This document shows positions 22,793-34,989 of a stretch of DNA of 64,000 bases, one piece after another. Below the pieces are notes generated by a model, which saw only the letters and a list, made by a program, of their open reading frames with translations, was not told the DNA's origin and ran no database searches. This DNA comes from Pyronema omphalodes (taxonomy: Eukaryota; Ascomycota; Pezizomycetes; Pezizales; Pyronemataceae): contig JAJJXM010000009.1 in NCBI GenBank assembly GCA_024516155.1, positions 496,001 to 560,000 on the forward strand, in the 5' to 3' direction. Every line of letters begins with the position of its first letter. The first letter of the stretch is position 1. The position numbers were made by a program, and so were the translations under genes.

Positions 22793-25700
22793 ATGGCCTC
22801 CCAACGCGGGCCGCGGGAAACTGCTTTCTTTAACATTGGAGTGCAAGGCCGGTAATTAACCCTTCCTCTTTATCGGATCCCCAGATTATGGATGCTGACG
22901 AGGACAAAGGAAAACCGGAGTGACGGTCGCAGATACTGGAAAGCGCGATGAGTTTGGTATGGAGGATATGGATGCGTTTTTTTCGCCTGTAAAAACTGGC
23001 CTTACACCTGCACCGCCGCCAAAACCCGTACCGAGTCAGCTTTCTCAGTTCAAAAATGCAAATCAGACTCATGATCAGAGTTTGACAGAGGGAACTATGG
23101 ATGTAGAACAAAGTACGTCTCTTTGTTTGAGCTTGAGGGAGGTCGGGAAGATTTAACATTCCCGCAGGCAGCGGCATTGACCCTACTACTATGATCGCAA
23201 ACCACAAAGCACAGCAAGTCCGCCAGCTCTCCGCTCCTCCTACAGACTCACCCGCCGCACTCCTTAAACCCACCAGCTCCCCCACTCGCGGCTCCTCTGT
23301 TGGACCTGCCAGCACCCCCGCTCGCCGCCTCGATTTCAACCGCCCTGATCTCGCCGGCGCTCGCTCTTCCAGCGTTCTCGGTTCTCCTCTGCGTAACAGT
23401 GTAACCAACGGCGTTACTAAAACCAACGGCCACGGCAAAGAACTAAGCAGCACGCCTCTCGCCGCTCCTTCAAGCGCAAGAAGCTCCAGTAAACGCTCTT
23501 CTTCGGTATCGCAGCAATTGCCATTACCGATTGAGAAGAATCCAACTGAAGAGCAAAACTCCGCTACCCGAGTTCTGAAGAAGAAACCAGCGCCTCGGAA
23601 GGGTTTGATGAGTACGAAACAGAAGATGCTGCCAACTGATGATGAGACGGATACTACGGATGAGATTGATACTGTTGTGAATAAGATACTGGATGAGATG
23701 GAAGGGGATGATGTGGACATGGTTGATGCAGATGAACCACCTAGGAGCCAGCAAAGGAAGGGTAAACAGAATGAGGCATCGGCGAAGAAGCCAACGCCGG
23801 TTAAACAGGTGGAGAAGAAGGTTTTGAAGAGGGCAGCGCCAGTACCGGAACCTGAAGAGGAGGAGGAAGAGGACATTGAGGAGCAAGATTTAGAACCAGT
23901 GGCTAGCAAGAAGAAGGCACCAGTCAAGAAATCACCAGTGGCCAAGAAATTGGTCTCCCAAAAGGCTAAGAAGGTACCGGAACCGGAGCCCGAGGTCACT
24001 GAAGAGGAGGAAATGGAAGATATTCCCGAGCCAGTAAAGAAATCCACCAAGAGAAAGGCACCGGAACCAGCACCCCAGCCCGCCAAGAAAATCGCTGTGA
24101 AGAAGAAGGCACCGGAACCTGAACCAGAGCCCGAAACAGAGCCCGAGTCTGAGGAGGAACTTGAAATTGAGGATGAAGAAGATCTGGAGCCGGTTGCGAA
24201 GAAGGGAAAGAAGCTAGCGGCAAAGAAACCGTCACCGAAGAAGCCTACTCCAAAGAAGATAGCTCCAAATAAGGTCGAGCCAGTCAAGAAGACAAAGGGT
24301 AAGAAGGTTGTTGAGCCCGAGCCTGAGCCGGAAGAGGAGGAGTTCGAAGACGTCGCAGAGGAATTTGAGGAATTTGAGGAAGAGGAGGAGGAGGAGCCGG
24401 TACTACCGACACCAAAGAAGGGCAAGAAAGCCGCCGCAGCCAAGGTTCCTACACCCAAGAAAACCTCCGCGAAGAAGTCAGAACCCATCAAGAAGGCAGC
24501 AAAGGGCAAGAAATTCGCCCCCGCACCTGTTGAGGAGGAAGAACCGGAACCCGAACCTCTACCATCGCAAACCTCTAAGGGTAAGGGTAAGGGCAAAGCC
24601 CCAGCTAAATCCAAGGCTGCATTGGAACCACTGCCAGCTAAGCGCTCCGGTCGGTCGTCCAAAGCTGCTGTACCCGAGACCACAGAAGATATCGAAATGG
24701 AGGATGCCCCCTCAGTCCCCACCCCCATCAAGAAGCCTAGCAAAGCCGCCCCCGCTACAAAGGCGGCACCGAAGGGCCGTGGAAAGAAGGCTGCTGAACC
24801 TATCCCCGAACCAGAGCCCGAGGAGGAGGAGCCGCCAAAGAAGAAATCTCGTTCCTCAACCGGTGCTGCGAAGGCTGCGCCTCCTGCAAAGGCCACCAAG
24901 ACAGCTAAGGGCAAGAAACCCGCCGCTGTACCCGCGGAAGTCATCGCTGAGGAAGAAGCCGAGTCGTCGTCCCAAGCCGCAGCGAAGGGCCGTAAGAAGG
25001 CACCAGCAAAGAAGGCACCGGCTAAGAAGACCCTCCCTGCATCTGAAACCCCTGCATCGCCAGCCGCTCCCACTGCTTCCCGTCCCTCGCAAAGAATCAT
25101 CATTGAAGCTCCTCCCGTTACTCCAGCAGCCGCCGATGATGGTACCCGTCGTAGTAGACGTCATCGTATTGCGCCGCTTCAGTACTGGAAAGGAGAAAAG
25201 ATCGATTACGTCCTTGAAGCAGCACAAGATAAGAATGGAAATGCTATTCGCATGCCCAAGATTGCGGCATTGGTTAGAGTTGAGGAAGCTACACCTATTC
25301 CTAAACCAACGCGTGCACGAAAGACTACTGCGTCTGTGGAGCCGGTAGGAAAGCCTTTGAAGCGAAAGAGAGGTACCAAGAAAAGGCAGGAGGAGGATGA
25401 GGAGGAGCAGGATGATTACAGCAATCTAGGAGAGCTGGATGATTGGGAAAAGGGCGAGACGGGTAGCGATGATGAAGACGCCGGTATCAAGATGGGATGG
25501 ACGAAAGTATTCCCTCCTCAATTTAATAAGGATGATGAACCCATCATGGAGGAAAGGCAGTTGGCATACACCAAGGATAGGATGCAGACATCGGATATCG
25601 CAAACGGAGCGTTTAGGTTTGTGAAGACAGTTACGCAGGATACATTCGGAACTGGTATTATGGAAGTTCCACCGGGAGGTGGAAAGAGGACGAAGAGCTC

Positions 25701-26022
25701 CGGAAAGATGACGCTGGTATTCTATATGTTGGCCGGTAGGGTGACTGTTACAATCGCGGATGAGAAGTTTAGGGTGAGAAAGGGGGGACAGTTCATGGTA
25801 CCCAGAGGTAGGTTTACTTAATAACTGCTGCGGACGACGTTACTGATGGTTTTGTCTACAGGCAACCTTTATTCGATTGAAAACGACTTCAATGTGGAAG
25901 CAAGGATGTTCTTTGCTCAGGGACGGGACCTGCCAACGGAAGAAGTGGTTGAAGCTGGGCAGGATGAGGCGGACGAAGCAGACGAAGCGGACGAAGGAGA
26001 TGAAACCGATGAAGCGGACTAA
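22793..26022 (+). CDS. MIF2: Kinetochore protein Mif2 / CENP-C
   Basis: Four exons, 22793..22851, 22910..23112, 23168..25807 and 25862..26022, encode about 1020 residues. CENP-C bridges CENP-A nucleosomes to the outer kinetochore. The N-terminus reads IGVQGRKTGVTVADTGKRDE then GMEDMDAFFSP, the conserved Mif2 N-terminal motif that contacts the Mis12 complex. The CENP-C nucleosome-binding motif is R748-R-S-R-R-H-R-I-A-P757-L-Q-Y760-W761. A C-terminal cupin dimerisation fold follows (about 865-985), ending in PRGNLYSIEN across the last intron, then an acidic tail. Between ~280 and 735 lies a Lys/Pro/Glu/Ala low-complexity region of alternating KKxP basic and EPEPEPE acidic blocks. This makes the protein roughly twice the length of yeast Mif2 (549 residues). 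The GRKTG junction across intron 1 confirms the splice. Confidence 0.95.
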
Positions 26023-27214
26023 GCACGGCAAGCGATCGAAAGAGTAGAAGTAAACATACCCAGAGAACACGGAGAATTGCAACAAAGGAGTTCGGGAGGA
26101 GGAGGAGGAGGCAGGGAAGGAAAAGTTAGCAGGATTCATTTCATTTCTTGATTCAAAGATATCACCATTGATTTTTGCTTTCTACATCTTTATTTTCTTT
26201 TTACTTGGAGTTGGTTTCGGTTCGGATTACTGGTTTGAAGTTTCACTGTTTGGTTATATATCTTTTTGCGCTTGAAAGTTTGAATTGAATCTATGAAGGG
26301 AAGGACTTTATGAGTCCCGTAATTTGGCGTGGGAAATTGGCAAGACATTTTTGAACTCTTCTTGGGATACTTAGAACCAGTGCGTGGGATAAACTCTGGT
26401 GGGCGAGTGAAGCCCAGATGATATTTGTGAAACCACAGCTATCAAACGCAGCTACATAATCGAACTAGTCAGAGCAACTAGGGTTACAACAACCCTAACG
26501 GCAGGGTAATGACCGCCATTTTGGATATGTTTTACGTTTTACGTATTGCGAGATACTGAAATTCAACATGTTTTCATATTATTTCGGGTATTCAACGTCA
26601 TAGCGAAAAGCTTAGACCTTCAAACTTCGTCCTGAGGATGCGCCTGAGATAAGGTGGAGCACGAAACGTATGCCAAGAAATCTATACACCCTCGCGATTA
26701 GCTAGACCCTGGCTCCCTCTATGGGGCGGCTGGTTCGAATTCGCCGGTGCTAGAGCCCAGCCGCAGCCACCTTTGGATGATTGCCCTTGTGTCTTGTGGT
26801 AGCTTTGGGTCCACTATAAAATTTGACCCAGTTACGGCTTTGGGAACGCCGGATTTTTGATGTACGTAGTGAACTCATGATCAAGGTATTAAAATGTAGC
26901 CAGTTCGCGTTGAAAAAACAAATAAATTAGCGTGGGGGCGTGCGTTATGCGCAAGTTGGTTGCTCTATGTAATTCCGATGACTTTGGTTTTTCGTTATTG
27001 TGCATCTGGTATCAGAAGATAGGTTATGAGAGCAAAGGCTTTGTAATTTATTATGCAGTTAGTGATAATGGCATAAGCTTTATAAACATACAAAGAGCAA
27101 AATTCAAAAATTTACAAAAGGAAGGAAAATAATACAAACAAAATGGAAACTAGGAGATGAATCAATGCAGTACAATCCAAAGTATTGTGTATAGTTAGTC
27201 ATGTAACAACCAAT
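26023..27214. other. Gene-free intergenic stretch
   Basis: Contains the mif2 3' flank and about 1 kb of unremarkable sequence. A GGTTCGAATTC stretch at about 26731 resembles a tRNA B-box but no cloverleaf can be drawn. A short open frame at 26932-27132 has no recognisable features. Nothing further is supported. Confidence 0.5.
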
Positions 27215-28335
27215 TCAAATCTCCTCTTGACTGCAAGATCCATCCTGTTCATTTGGTGATTCACCCTCTTTATTCGGTGATTCACTCTTTTGTTCCAAAG
27301 ATTCCTGCCGATCTTTCTTTTCTTGCGCTCTGCGTCTAAGACTCATTATTGCCCGGTGGCGTTCTACCCTGACAGACATTCCCGCGGACCCAGCTAGAAG
27401 TATGGGTTCGTTGACTGCACTGAACAGAAGGGCTTGTTTTTTGTCTTCCTTTCTAGATTCACAATGCTTTCTTTTTGTAAACTTTGTTGGATACACATTA
27501 TTCTTCTCGAGCCATTGCATCATGCCGCAGATTTGAAAAACAAAGGATTTCGAAGAGGTTAGTACGACTTCTTGACCAGATTGTCCTCCATACGTGATTT
27601 TCATTCCGCTAGTACATTTCCAAACTCGGGCGAGAACGACTCTGTCTTTGCACGATATCAGAATAAAACAACTATCGAAAGAGTCCTGTGTCATGGCCCA
27701 TTTGGAAAATGCCTGTATTGAAGATTGCATGTGGTCTTTCACATTTTCTCTCCTGCTACAGATATGAATGACGCGAAATATGACTTTGAATGGACCCTTT
27801 TTATCATCTTTATGCTTATATCGAACGACGATGTTATGTTGACCGGTTGTTAAATCCACTTTATCAATTCTTGCCATTCCGAGTCCTTCGAATTCGGTTT
27901 CTGGTTCTAGAAAGAGAGCGCCAATAAGACATGTCCAGAAGGCTTCTTCGGGACTATATCTGGCGAGTCCATATACACGTTCATCGTATGTCTTTTGGTA
28001 ATCATGCTTAGCCTCTGATATGAACTAAATACAATGTATTAGCAAACTATAGCAGTTTTCACGTGGCAGTTATTCATTTTTACTTTTTCGATACGCGAAG
28101 CACGCTCAACTGCAACTCTTAGTTCCAGACGTATTTCTTCTGGGCTGCTCTCCGCACTATCCGATGAGGTTGGCCAACAGAAAGGCAATGGGTAAGTAAT
28201 GATCTCTGTATCGTTGCTACTAAGCAATCCGGTAGACTGATTGGACATTGCAATGTATTGGCTATTGGAGAGACCAGGTGAGGAAGGTAAGTACCGGAAC
28301 AAGGTGAAGAGAGTTAGCCGTGAGAAGGAAGCCAA
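27215..28335 (-). CDS. Unrecognised two-exon protein
   Basis: Exons 28335..28084 and 28024..27215 on the minus strand encode about 353 residues. The 59-bp intron has donor GTAAAA, branch TGCTAATAC and acceptor TTTAG, and splicing keeps one frame (...VERASRIEK joined to FISEAKHDYQKTYDER). The first ~25 residues are Ser/Leu/Phe/Arg-rich with no acids, which could be a mitochondrial presequence or a leader to a downstream start at MSNQST. The middle is a mixed alpha/beta-looking region (GLARYSPEEAFWTCLIGALF, QHNIVVRYKHKDDKKGPFK, WAMTQDSFDSCFILISCKDR). The C-terminal ~50 residues are a charged Glu/Lys/Ser tail. I do not recognise the family. The good intron and long joint frame support a real gene. 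Confidence 0.65.
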
Positions 28336-31300
28336 AGATGCAGTGGTGGTGGAGGCAGTATGTACGAGAGAAGGCGGTGGAGACTGTAATGGTGGAAAGA
28401 GGATCTTGCGTGCAGGGCTACGGGGGGATGGGTTTTTGCTTTAAGTTAAGTTTTAATTCGCGACTATACACACATTAATGTGTACGAAAGCGACTCCACT
28501 CTGCCTTTCGTATGCTTCCACTATCTCCAAGGGCGTCATCTATGGCTCCCTATCTCCCCGCAGCATGTCATCTATGGAGAAATTTGAGAAATAAAGAATT
28601 AATAAACTAAATTATCCATCACACAATCCGAGTCTATTACTCCTCGCTCTCCTTCGCATGTAACCTGACGTGTACCCTCGGATCCTTCGTATATTCCCTC
28701 TTGCTTACTCACCTTCTATTAATGATCTGCTGAAGTATATTTCTCTCCGCTTTCTCCTCTGCAAGAATTTCGAGATGGGTTTTAATTTAGCTCAATTCGC
28801 CAAGCGATATCTTTCCCAGAATCTTCCGGAGGTCTCTGACGTCCATCTTTCATATCGATCAGTCCTTGAAAATATGGTTTCCCGTTTTTTCTTTTCCTGA
28901 TTCGCACCGTCAACATGTATCCGTTTCTCATTTTCTCAGTTTTTCCTTCGGATATGGTGCTGTTATGGCACGTCTCGGTTACAGCTAGTAGACCTGTAAT
29001 GCGACCTTCTTTTCTATGACAGGGATCCCTTTTCAATATCATCTGTTTTTCTGGTATATAAGCCTCGCTTTTTTTTTCCGTGTGAGTTTCAGTCTATTTC
29101 CTGGCGGCCTTTGTCCTAGTTTCTGTAGTTTTCATCGCGAGGTAGGGTGACTGCTCTCGTGATTCTTTGAGAGTGTGTAACCTCCGTAAGTGCCTTTGTT
29201 GCTCTTTTTATTTTCCATATACTTAGACTCCTTATTCCTCGGAACCCCTCTATGGCTCGGGGCGTACTCAATATCGCTATCAAGTTGTAAACTTCACAAC
29301 ATTCGCTCTGTTCATTATATCACGGGCTTTATCCTGGCCTATTCAATGTTTGTTATTACTATATTCAGGGAGAGCTGCCTGTCTTCAATTGAAGACGGTA
29401 TGATGCCAATTGATCTAGTTCCTTCCTGTAAACGTCTGTCTGGCCAATGGATTCTGATTTGCTATTGAATACTTCTTTGTTAATACTCATGTGCATTTTG
29501 TGTTCTATCCAGTTTATAAAGGCTTCTTGTCATGCCATTGCACAACCAAATCTACCATTCTCTTAGTGGGACATATCCGTCCAGGGGTTATGTCTTATCG
29601 TTCTCACCATTCAATGGCAATCTGGTATGTTCTGTCTTCAGCGGTATGCAGTATTTTTTTCTCCGTGTAAAGTCTTATCTATGTACAAAAAATGCTTTCA
29701 TTTACCTGGTCATTGGAGTGGCATACATTTCTTGACACATTAGTTTGAGAACATGGCATGATCTTTGATGACAAAGTGTGGTCGCCATGCAAGGTTAAGC
29801 CACCCTCTGCTATTAGGGTTTACGAGAGTGTGGAAGGTAGTATTTTTGTAGTTTCTTCAGCAATGATGTTGATCGCTAATGGCATTCTATTTCCTCTGGC
29901 TTCTTTGTCTTTCAATTTAGTTCGGCTTTATACGATAGGGTTGACTAGGTAATGTCAATTCGGTTATTCCGGGATCTTTCCTGTGGCATTCAGTATATGC
30001 TTAGAACTTAGAAGCCTTTAATATCATTTTTTTTTTTTGGCTATTCTTGCTTTGACTCTACATTTCTCTCGGTGAATAGTGAATGGGAGGGCCAAATTAA
30101 TTTACATCTCCCACCACCTCGTAGCCATGGAGCTGGAATTATTATAGTATTCTCAGATACTGATATCTGCTATGTCTCTATCCTGGCTGTGCTTGCTATT
30201 TCCGGACAGCTGGTTTACTTTGAATCCGATGGTATTCCTCTATATCTACGAAGTATTTCTCCATATTTCTCATCTGTTGTGGGAATCAAAGATACTGGGT
30301 GCCACAATTAATCATGTGACATCGTTGACAAAGAAAACCCCACTTAACCAGCCATGGCCTCCTCAATCCCTTGGTGTATGTCTTCCATGTATATCGTAAA
30401 GAGTACCGGTGATACTAGAGATCCTTATGGGAGCTCCATGTGAACTGAAATTCTAGTGCCTTACTGGTCATCCACTACCATTTTTATGCTCCTATTGAGC
30501 ATGAAGTTTATCATCCACTAAACTTGGCCCTCATTGATTTCCATGTGCCTCATTTGTCGTGGTAGGCATTCCTTCGCTACGCTTGAACATACTGTCTCAA
30601 CTTGCAGAGCATATACAGAGTACTCCAACCATTTATTTCTTGCTCCATGCCTCCTGTGTCTTCACCGTCAGGACTCTAATGGCGCTGACCATGCATCAGT
30701 TCCTTCTGCATGTGAAACATTAACCAGTATGGGCACCAGCTTTTATGAATCTTCCTGTATAATCCAATAAAAAAGTGACCGTACCTCTTCACCTCCGTTT
30801 TAGCCCATTGCCATACCCTCTTTTCTTTCCTTACTTCATCCCTAAGGGCTCCAAAAAATATTGGTATATGCTAGGTGTGTATTTCCGAAAGTCCAGATGC
30901 CCTTGAATCAAGACTAAATATGCCCTTCTTTTTGCTGCCGCCTGCATCGGTGCTATTATGACCTCATCATTCGTGCAACAGTTTGCTGTAGTATTCTCAG
31001 CCTATGTTTGATGGTCTGGCATGATGTTATCCCCAGTTACCGTAGGCTTTTCCCGGGTGATGGGAATTCCTGCAGACTGGCGCTTTATATATCGATTTTG
31101 TGAATCCACCATCTGTATCAGTGCTGATTTAATTTCCTACGGTGTCCCCTGCAGTCGGTGCCTATGAGTGATCTGTAATAGTTGCCTATTATTTACTGCT
31201 ACGCACATGGCATCACCACCCCTTGGTTTATGCCTTGGCGTTTTATCTTTCCAGGCAATTCTTACTCTATCCCAAATTTGTTCTATCTCACCTTCGTTTT

Positions 31301-32502
31301 ATGTGGAAGGGTATTTGCTGTCTACTAGGGCTGCCCTTACCTGGCATAGGTCATACATTATGATGTCAGATCTTTCGTAATATTTTTGCACTGTGTTATG
31401 ATTACCACGGATTCTTACACCTTCCTTGGGGAGCCTGCAGGCTGCACCTTCTCTATGGACTGTGAAACCCATTAACGCGGCGGTAACGAGTCTAGTGGCT
31501 TGTCCTTCTTCAAAGTTTTGGACGCTCTCCAACCATTTTAGGGCCACAGGGATGATTATTCCAATTTTTTCTGCTTAGTATCCCTCACGCAATATCTGCG
31601 TCGACTGTTGGCCTCATCAGTGAATCCCCTTACGCACTTCTCGGCCTTCAATGTGAAAATAGCTAACTAGTTTATGATGGTGATGAGATCGATATCGACG
31701 GACTCGTTTGGGAAATGTACGACATAGAGGTAACTTTGAAGAATGGTAGGGTAAAACACCTTTAAGGTTTATTGAAGAGGGGGATATAGGAAGGTTTAAA
31801 AAATATCTCATTGCCTGATGGCACAGTAATACTAATTGAAGTCGTGCGTTGGGGGATTGAAGTATATGGCACAGCTTTTGAAGTTTTGAACAAGCGGATT
31901 GGTGATGTTTAATCATATAAGAGTGAGAGAACATGTACGTGGACTCAAAGATATGTGATGTTTGCTTGGATTGGTTTATTTACCGGAGAATTTCCTGGGC
32001 CGGGTATTGGGTATTACATCATGTGCGGTTAGTGGAATTTTTGAAAATTGCGTGAAGAAGTTCAGAGGTGGAGTTTTTTTGGTGTATTATTTTGAAGGGA
32101 TTTTGGTGTTTGGTTTTTGTAATCTATTTTTGATTCTTCTTGGAGTAAATACCATGATTTCTTTCAATACAATACCGGTATTTCTACCGCCGCGTTCAAT
32201 ACGATCCGCGTCGCCAAGAACCATGACGAAGTCACCTACGCGTCAGTTGCGCCTCACTCTATCAGTTGCAACCATCAAGCTTCTCGAGCCGAACCGCCAA
32301 ATCCGGTATCTACGCCCTTTCGCCTCCACCAACGTCTGTGCACACAGTTGTACCAGCCACATGTTTTCACGCCCCATCTGACTCGCCCTAAACAACTGTC
32401 CCTGTCTCAGCGCGACGGCGAAAGTTGCACAAGTTACCTTCCCATCTTTACAACTTCCAGAAGCTCTCACAAGCTCCTAAACATCTCGACAAAAAAAAAA
32501 CC
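28336..32502. other. Gene-poor stretch containing a retroelement relic
   Basis: No intact gene was found over ~4.2 kb. The most informative part is the decayed non-LTR retrotransposon described separately. The left part (28450-29700) holds only short frames without domains. The final ~300 bases, C/T-rich, are the promoter and leader of the PQ-loop gene. Confidence 0.55.
30150..31560 (-). mobile_element. Decayed non-LTR (LINE-type) retrotransposon, minus strand
   Basis: Translating the minus strand at about 30640-30340 gives a reverse transcriptase core with stops. It runs WMINFMLNRSIKMVVDDQ, stop, GTRISVHMELP, stop, G-S-L-V-S-P-V-L-F-T-I-Y-M-E-D. This matches the LINE signature region around P-Q-G-S-P-V-S-P-I-L-F. 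After a small frameshift, F-F-V-N-D-V-T, stop, L-I-V occupies the place of the catalytic F-V-D-D box. Upstream, a minus-strand frame (31547-31299) of 82 residues could be a remnant of the same element but is not diagnostic. The defects fit C-to-T / G-to-A change: CAA to TAA, TGG to TGA, GAC to AAC. Outer limits are not visible; the element may extend further either way. It is not functional. Confidence 0.65.
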
Positions 32503-33524
32503 ATGGAATCTCCACTCTCTGCCCCAGCGGCAGAATGCACGTCGTTACTCAACCCGTCAGTTCTGAACCTCATCTTCAGCTTCGTTATTCTCTTCGGAAT
32601 CTTGGTACGTTCCTTCCTACAGCTGTCGCTGTCACTTCCCGTGCCCGGATTTGTAGCTCTGGACCTCAAGAATCTCCTAGCTAACATTCTCTCCAGATTT
32701 CCTACCTTCCTCAACACATCCGTATCATCTCGCGAGGCACCTCTGAGGGTATCTCACCACTTTTCCTTCTCCTAGGTGTAACCTCCGGAACCTGCGCCTT
32801 CCTCAACATCCTCATTCTATCCTGGGGAGTTCTGGGATGTTGCTCAAAGGGCATCGGGCCATTCAACTGTTTCGCGGCCTCTATGGGCGTAGCGCAAGTC
32901 GGAACACAGTGGTTATGTTTCGCAGTAATTTTAGCGCTTTACTTGATCTACCTACCTCAACCCACCGGAATCCCAGGAGGACCTCAACCCGCGACCAAGA
33001 AAACCGCCATCGCTGTTACCGTCGGTAGTATCGTCCACCTTGCCACCATGGGAGCTATTACTCTCTACCTTGCAGCTCTGAATGGAGCCCCAGAAGACGG
33101 AGCGGAAAATGATCCCACTAGAGCTTTGCACCCTAGTGCGGCGCTGGTAAATTGGGCCAACTTCTTGGGTGTGCAGAGTACAGTGCTTGCTAGTATTCAG
33201 TATATCCCTCAGCTGTTTACTACCTGGAGATTGAAACATGTTGGATCCCTAAGTATTCCTATGATGTGTATTCAGACTCCGGGATCGTTTGTTTGGGCGC
33301 TTTCGTTGGCTACAAGAGAGGGAACTAGATGGAGTTCTTGGGCTACTTATGTAGTTACTGGATGTCTCCAGGGTGCGTTATTGGCAATGTGTATTACCTG
33401 GGAGGTTGCCGATCGCAAGGCACGCAGAAAGGCGGAGGTAGTAGCAGAGGCTGTAGCAGCGAGAGGACAGGGAGAGAGACAGCCTCTACTTCAGGCACAG
33501 AGAATGGGAGATCAGGATCAGTAA
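32503..33524 (+). CDS. PQ-loop repeat membrane protein
   Basis: Two exons, 32503..32604 and 32697..33524, encode about 309 residues; the 92-bp intron has a GTACGT donor and phase 0. The two PQ-loop motifs are clear. The first straddles the region just after the intron (SYLPQHIRIISRGTSEGISP, followed by LFLLLG). The second is YIPQLFTTWRLKHVGSLSIP. Five or more further hydrophobic helices give the seven-TM layout of the SWEET/PQ-loop superfamily. Characterised fungal relatives are vacuolar exporters of basic amino acids or cystine, so a vacuolar or endomembrane transporter is a reasonable inference. The substrate is not evident. The C-terminal tail is charged and Gln/Ala/Arg-rich. It is convergent with the ribose-5-phosphate isomerase gene. 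Confidence 0.85.
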
Positions 33525-33915
33525 GAGGGGACTTTTTTTGCATGGATTTCATTTTGGCGTTGCAAGTTTTCATAACCGGTGTTTTAATGATGTTTTGCCC
33601 TGCCCGGGTAGAATGGGCTCTCGGGGGTTTTATGGATTTGGCATAGATAACTGGCGTTCTGTTCTGTCTTCTGTCTTGGTTTTTTTTTTCCTTCACCTTT
33701 TTCTGGATTGATTAAAAGATCCATCTGTAACCAATCTGAGGTTTGCTATGCGGACCTTATCATATCATAAATTTCAAACTTTTTCCATCTAAAACTTAAA
33801 CCAACCTAAACTCAACGCTTCAAGTGACATTCTGCTGATATTATTCTGCTTTTTCATCCCTCACCACATGTCCATCCCCCTCCTTCAAATTAATTTTTGA
33901 CAAAAAAAACACCAT
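33525..33915. other. Convergent 3' intergenic region
   Basis: 391 bp between two convergent stop codons. It is T-rich near 33680-33690 and A-rich near 33900-33910, consistent with 3' UTRs and polyadenylation regions of both genes. No gene was seen. Confidence 0.5.
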
Positions 33916-34989
33916 TTAATGATGTCCCCTAACAGTAACAGATCCATCCTCCATACCAAAATAAGCCATAACCGGCTTCTTATCACCCCCCCAGAATATT
34001 CCATGTTCAACAACACCAACAATACTCTTCAAAGTCTTTGCAAGTTCCTCAACATGTTCATTAGCACCAACCCCCATACCAACAGCAGCACCAGGATGTC
34101 CCTCTTCCTTCCCAAGCACATCACTTCCTCCAACCCTCTCCCCAAGTCCGGCGTCTACTGATGGAGAAATCGGAATAGGTGATGCTGCCGCTGGGATAAA
34201 TCCATCCTGGAATGGTGCGTCGATTATGAAATTTCCGTTGTCGGTGATGCAGGGTCCGGCTTTGGAGGAGCCGCCCATACGGATGGTGGGTCCGGTGCTG
34301 CCGAGGGCAATGAGGCGAGAGAGAACGTATTGCGCGGCGGGGGGGACGACTTCGATAGGGATTCCGGGGGCGTAGTGGGTTGAGAGGGAGGGGGAGAGTT
34401 TACGGAAATCTGTTTGGGGGTAGGATGTTAGTTTCAAAGCTCATAAAACAATATCACGAGTGATAGGATATGGAGTAAAGCAGCGACGGTAGGTTTTCTT
34501 TTCGGGGGCGATCACCGCCGCCGCCGTCGCCAGCTAAAACTCCACCCCCCGAGTGATATATAACATACCAGCGACGACAACAAACTTGCGACCAGAGATA
34601 GCGACAAGTTTCTCCTGGAAAAGACAAGCGCCACCACCCTTGATACAGTTCAGGAAAGGATCGACCTCGTCTGCTCCATCGAATACAACATCCAAGTCGG
34701 TGTACATATCGATGGAACCAAGCTTAAGTCCAGCCTTAAGAATCAATTCCTTGCTCTGGAACCCGGTGGGGACGAAGACAACATGGTCGGTTCTTTCGTG
34801 GGGAAGCTGCGCGATACGTTCAACTACGTAGACAACGGTTGAGCCGGATCCAATTCCGACATAGCGAGCGTGCTGAGGGAAGTGTTCATCGACGGCGCGG
34901 TAGGCAGCGAGACGCTTGGCACCCTCGACAATAGCGGCGGGGGAAAGAGCGGGAGCTGCTGTGGCAGCAGGTGTAGCGAGGGTCGTCAT
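33916..34989 (-). CDS. RKI1: Ribose-5-phosphate isomerase (type A)
   Basis: Two exons on the minus strand, 34989..34569 and 34409..33916, encode 304 residues. The 159-bp intron is in phase 1 and joins KFVVVAG to DFRKLSPSL. The enzyme interconverts ribose-5-phosphate and ribulose-5-phosphate in the cytosolic non-oxidative pentose phosphate pathway. Family motifs are GIGSGSTV near the N-terminus (phosphate loop), DGADEVD (catalytic Asp and Glu), [13 protein letters not shown] (catalytic lysine region) and MGGSSKAGP plus DNGNFIID in the second exon. An insert of ~35 residues ([16 protein letters not shown] then [13 protein letters not shown]) between the DNGNFI block and the VEELA helix looks disordered and is not usual. 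The C-terminus ends [13 protein letters not shown]. Confidence 0.95.

Noticed and set aside
22830..25103. 757-codon open frame on the minus strand opposite mif2, Ser/Gly/Phe-rich
   Set aside because: It is the antisense shadow of the GAG/AAG-rich CENP-C linker. The sense frame has family motifs and splice junctions; the antisense one has none.
26690..26765. tRNA-like stretch with TTAGCTAGACCCTGG and GGTTCGAATTC
   Set aside because: A-box and B-box-like words are present, but the T stem does not pair and no anticodon arm or acceptor stem can be drawn.
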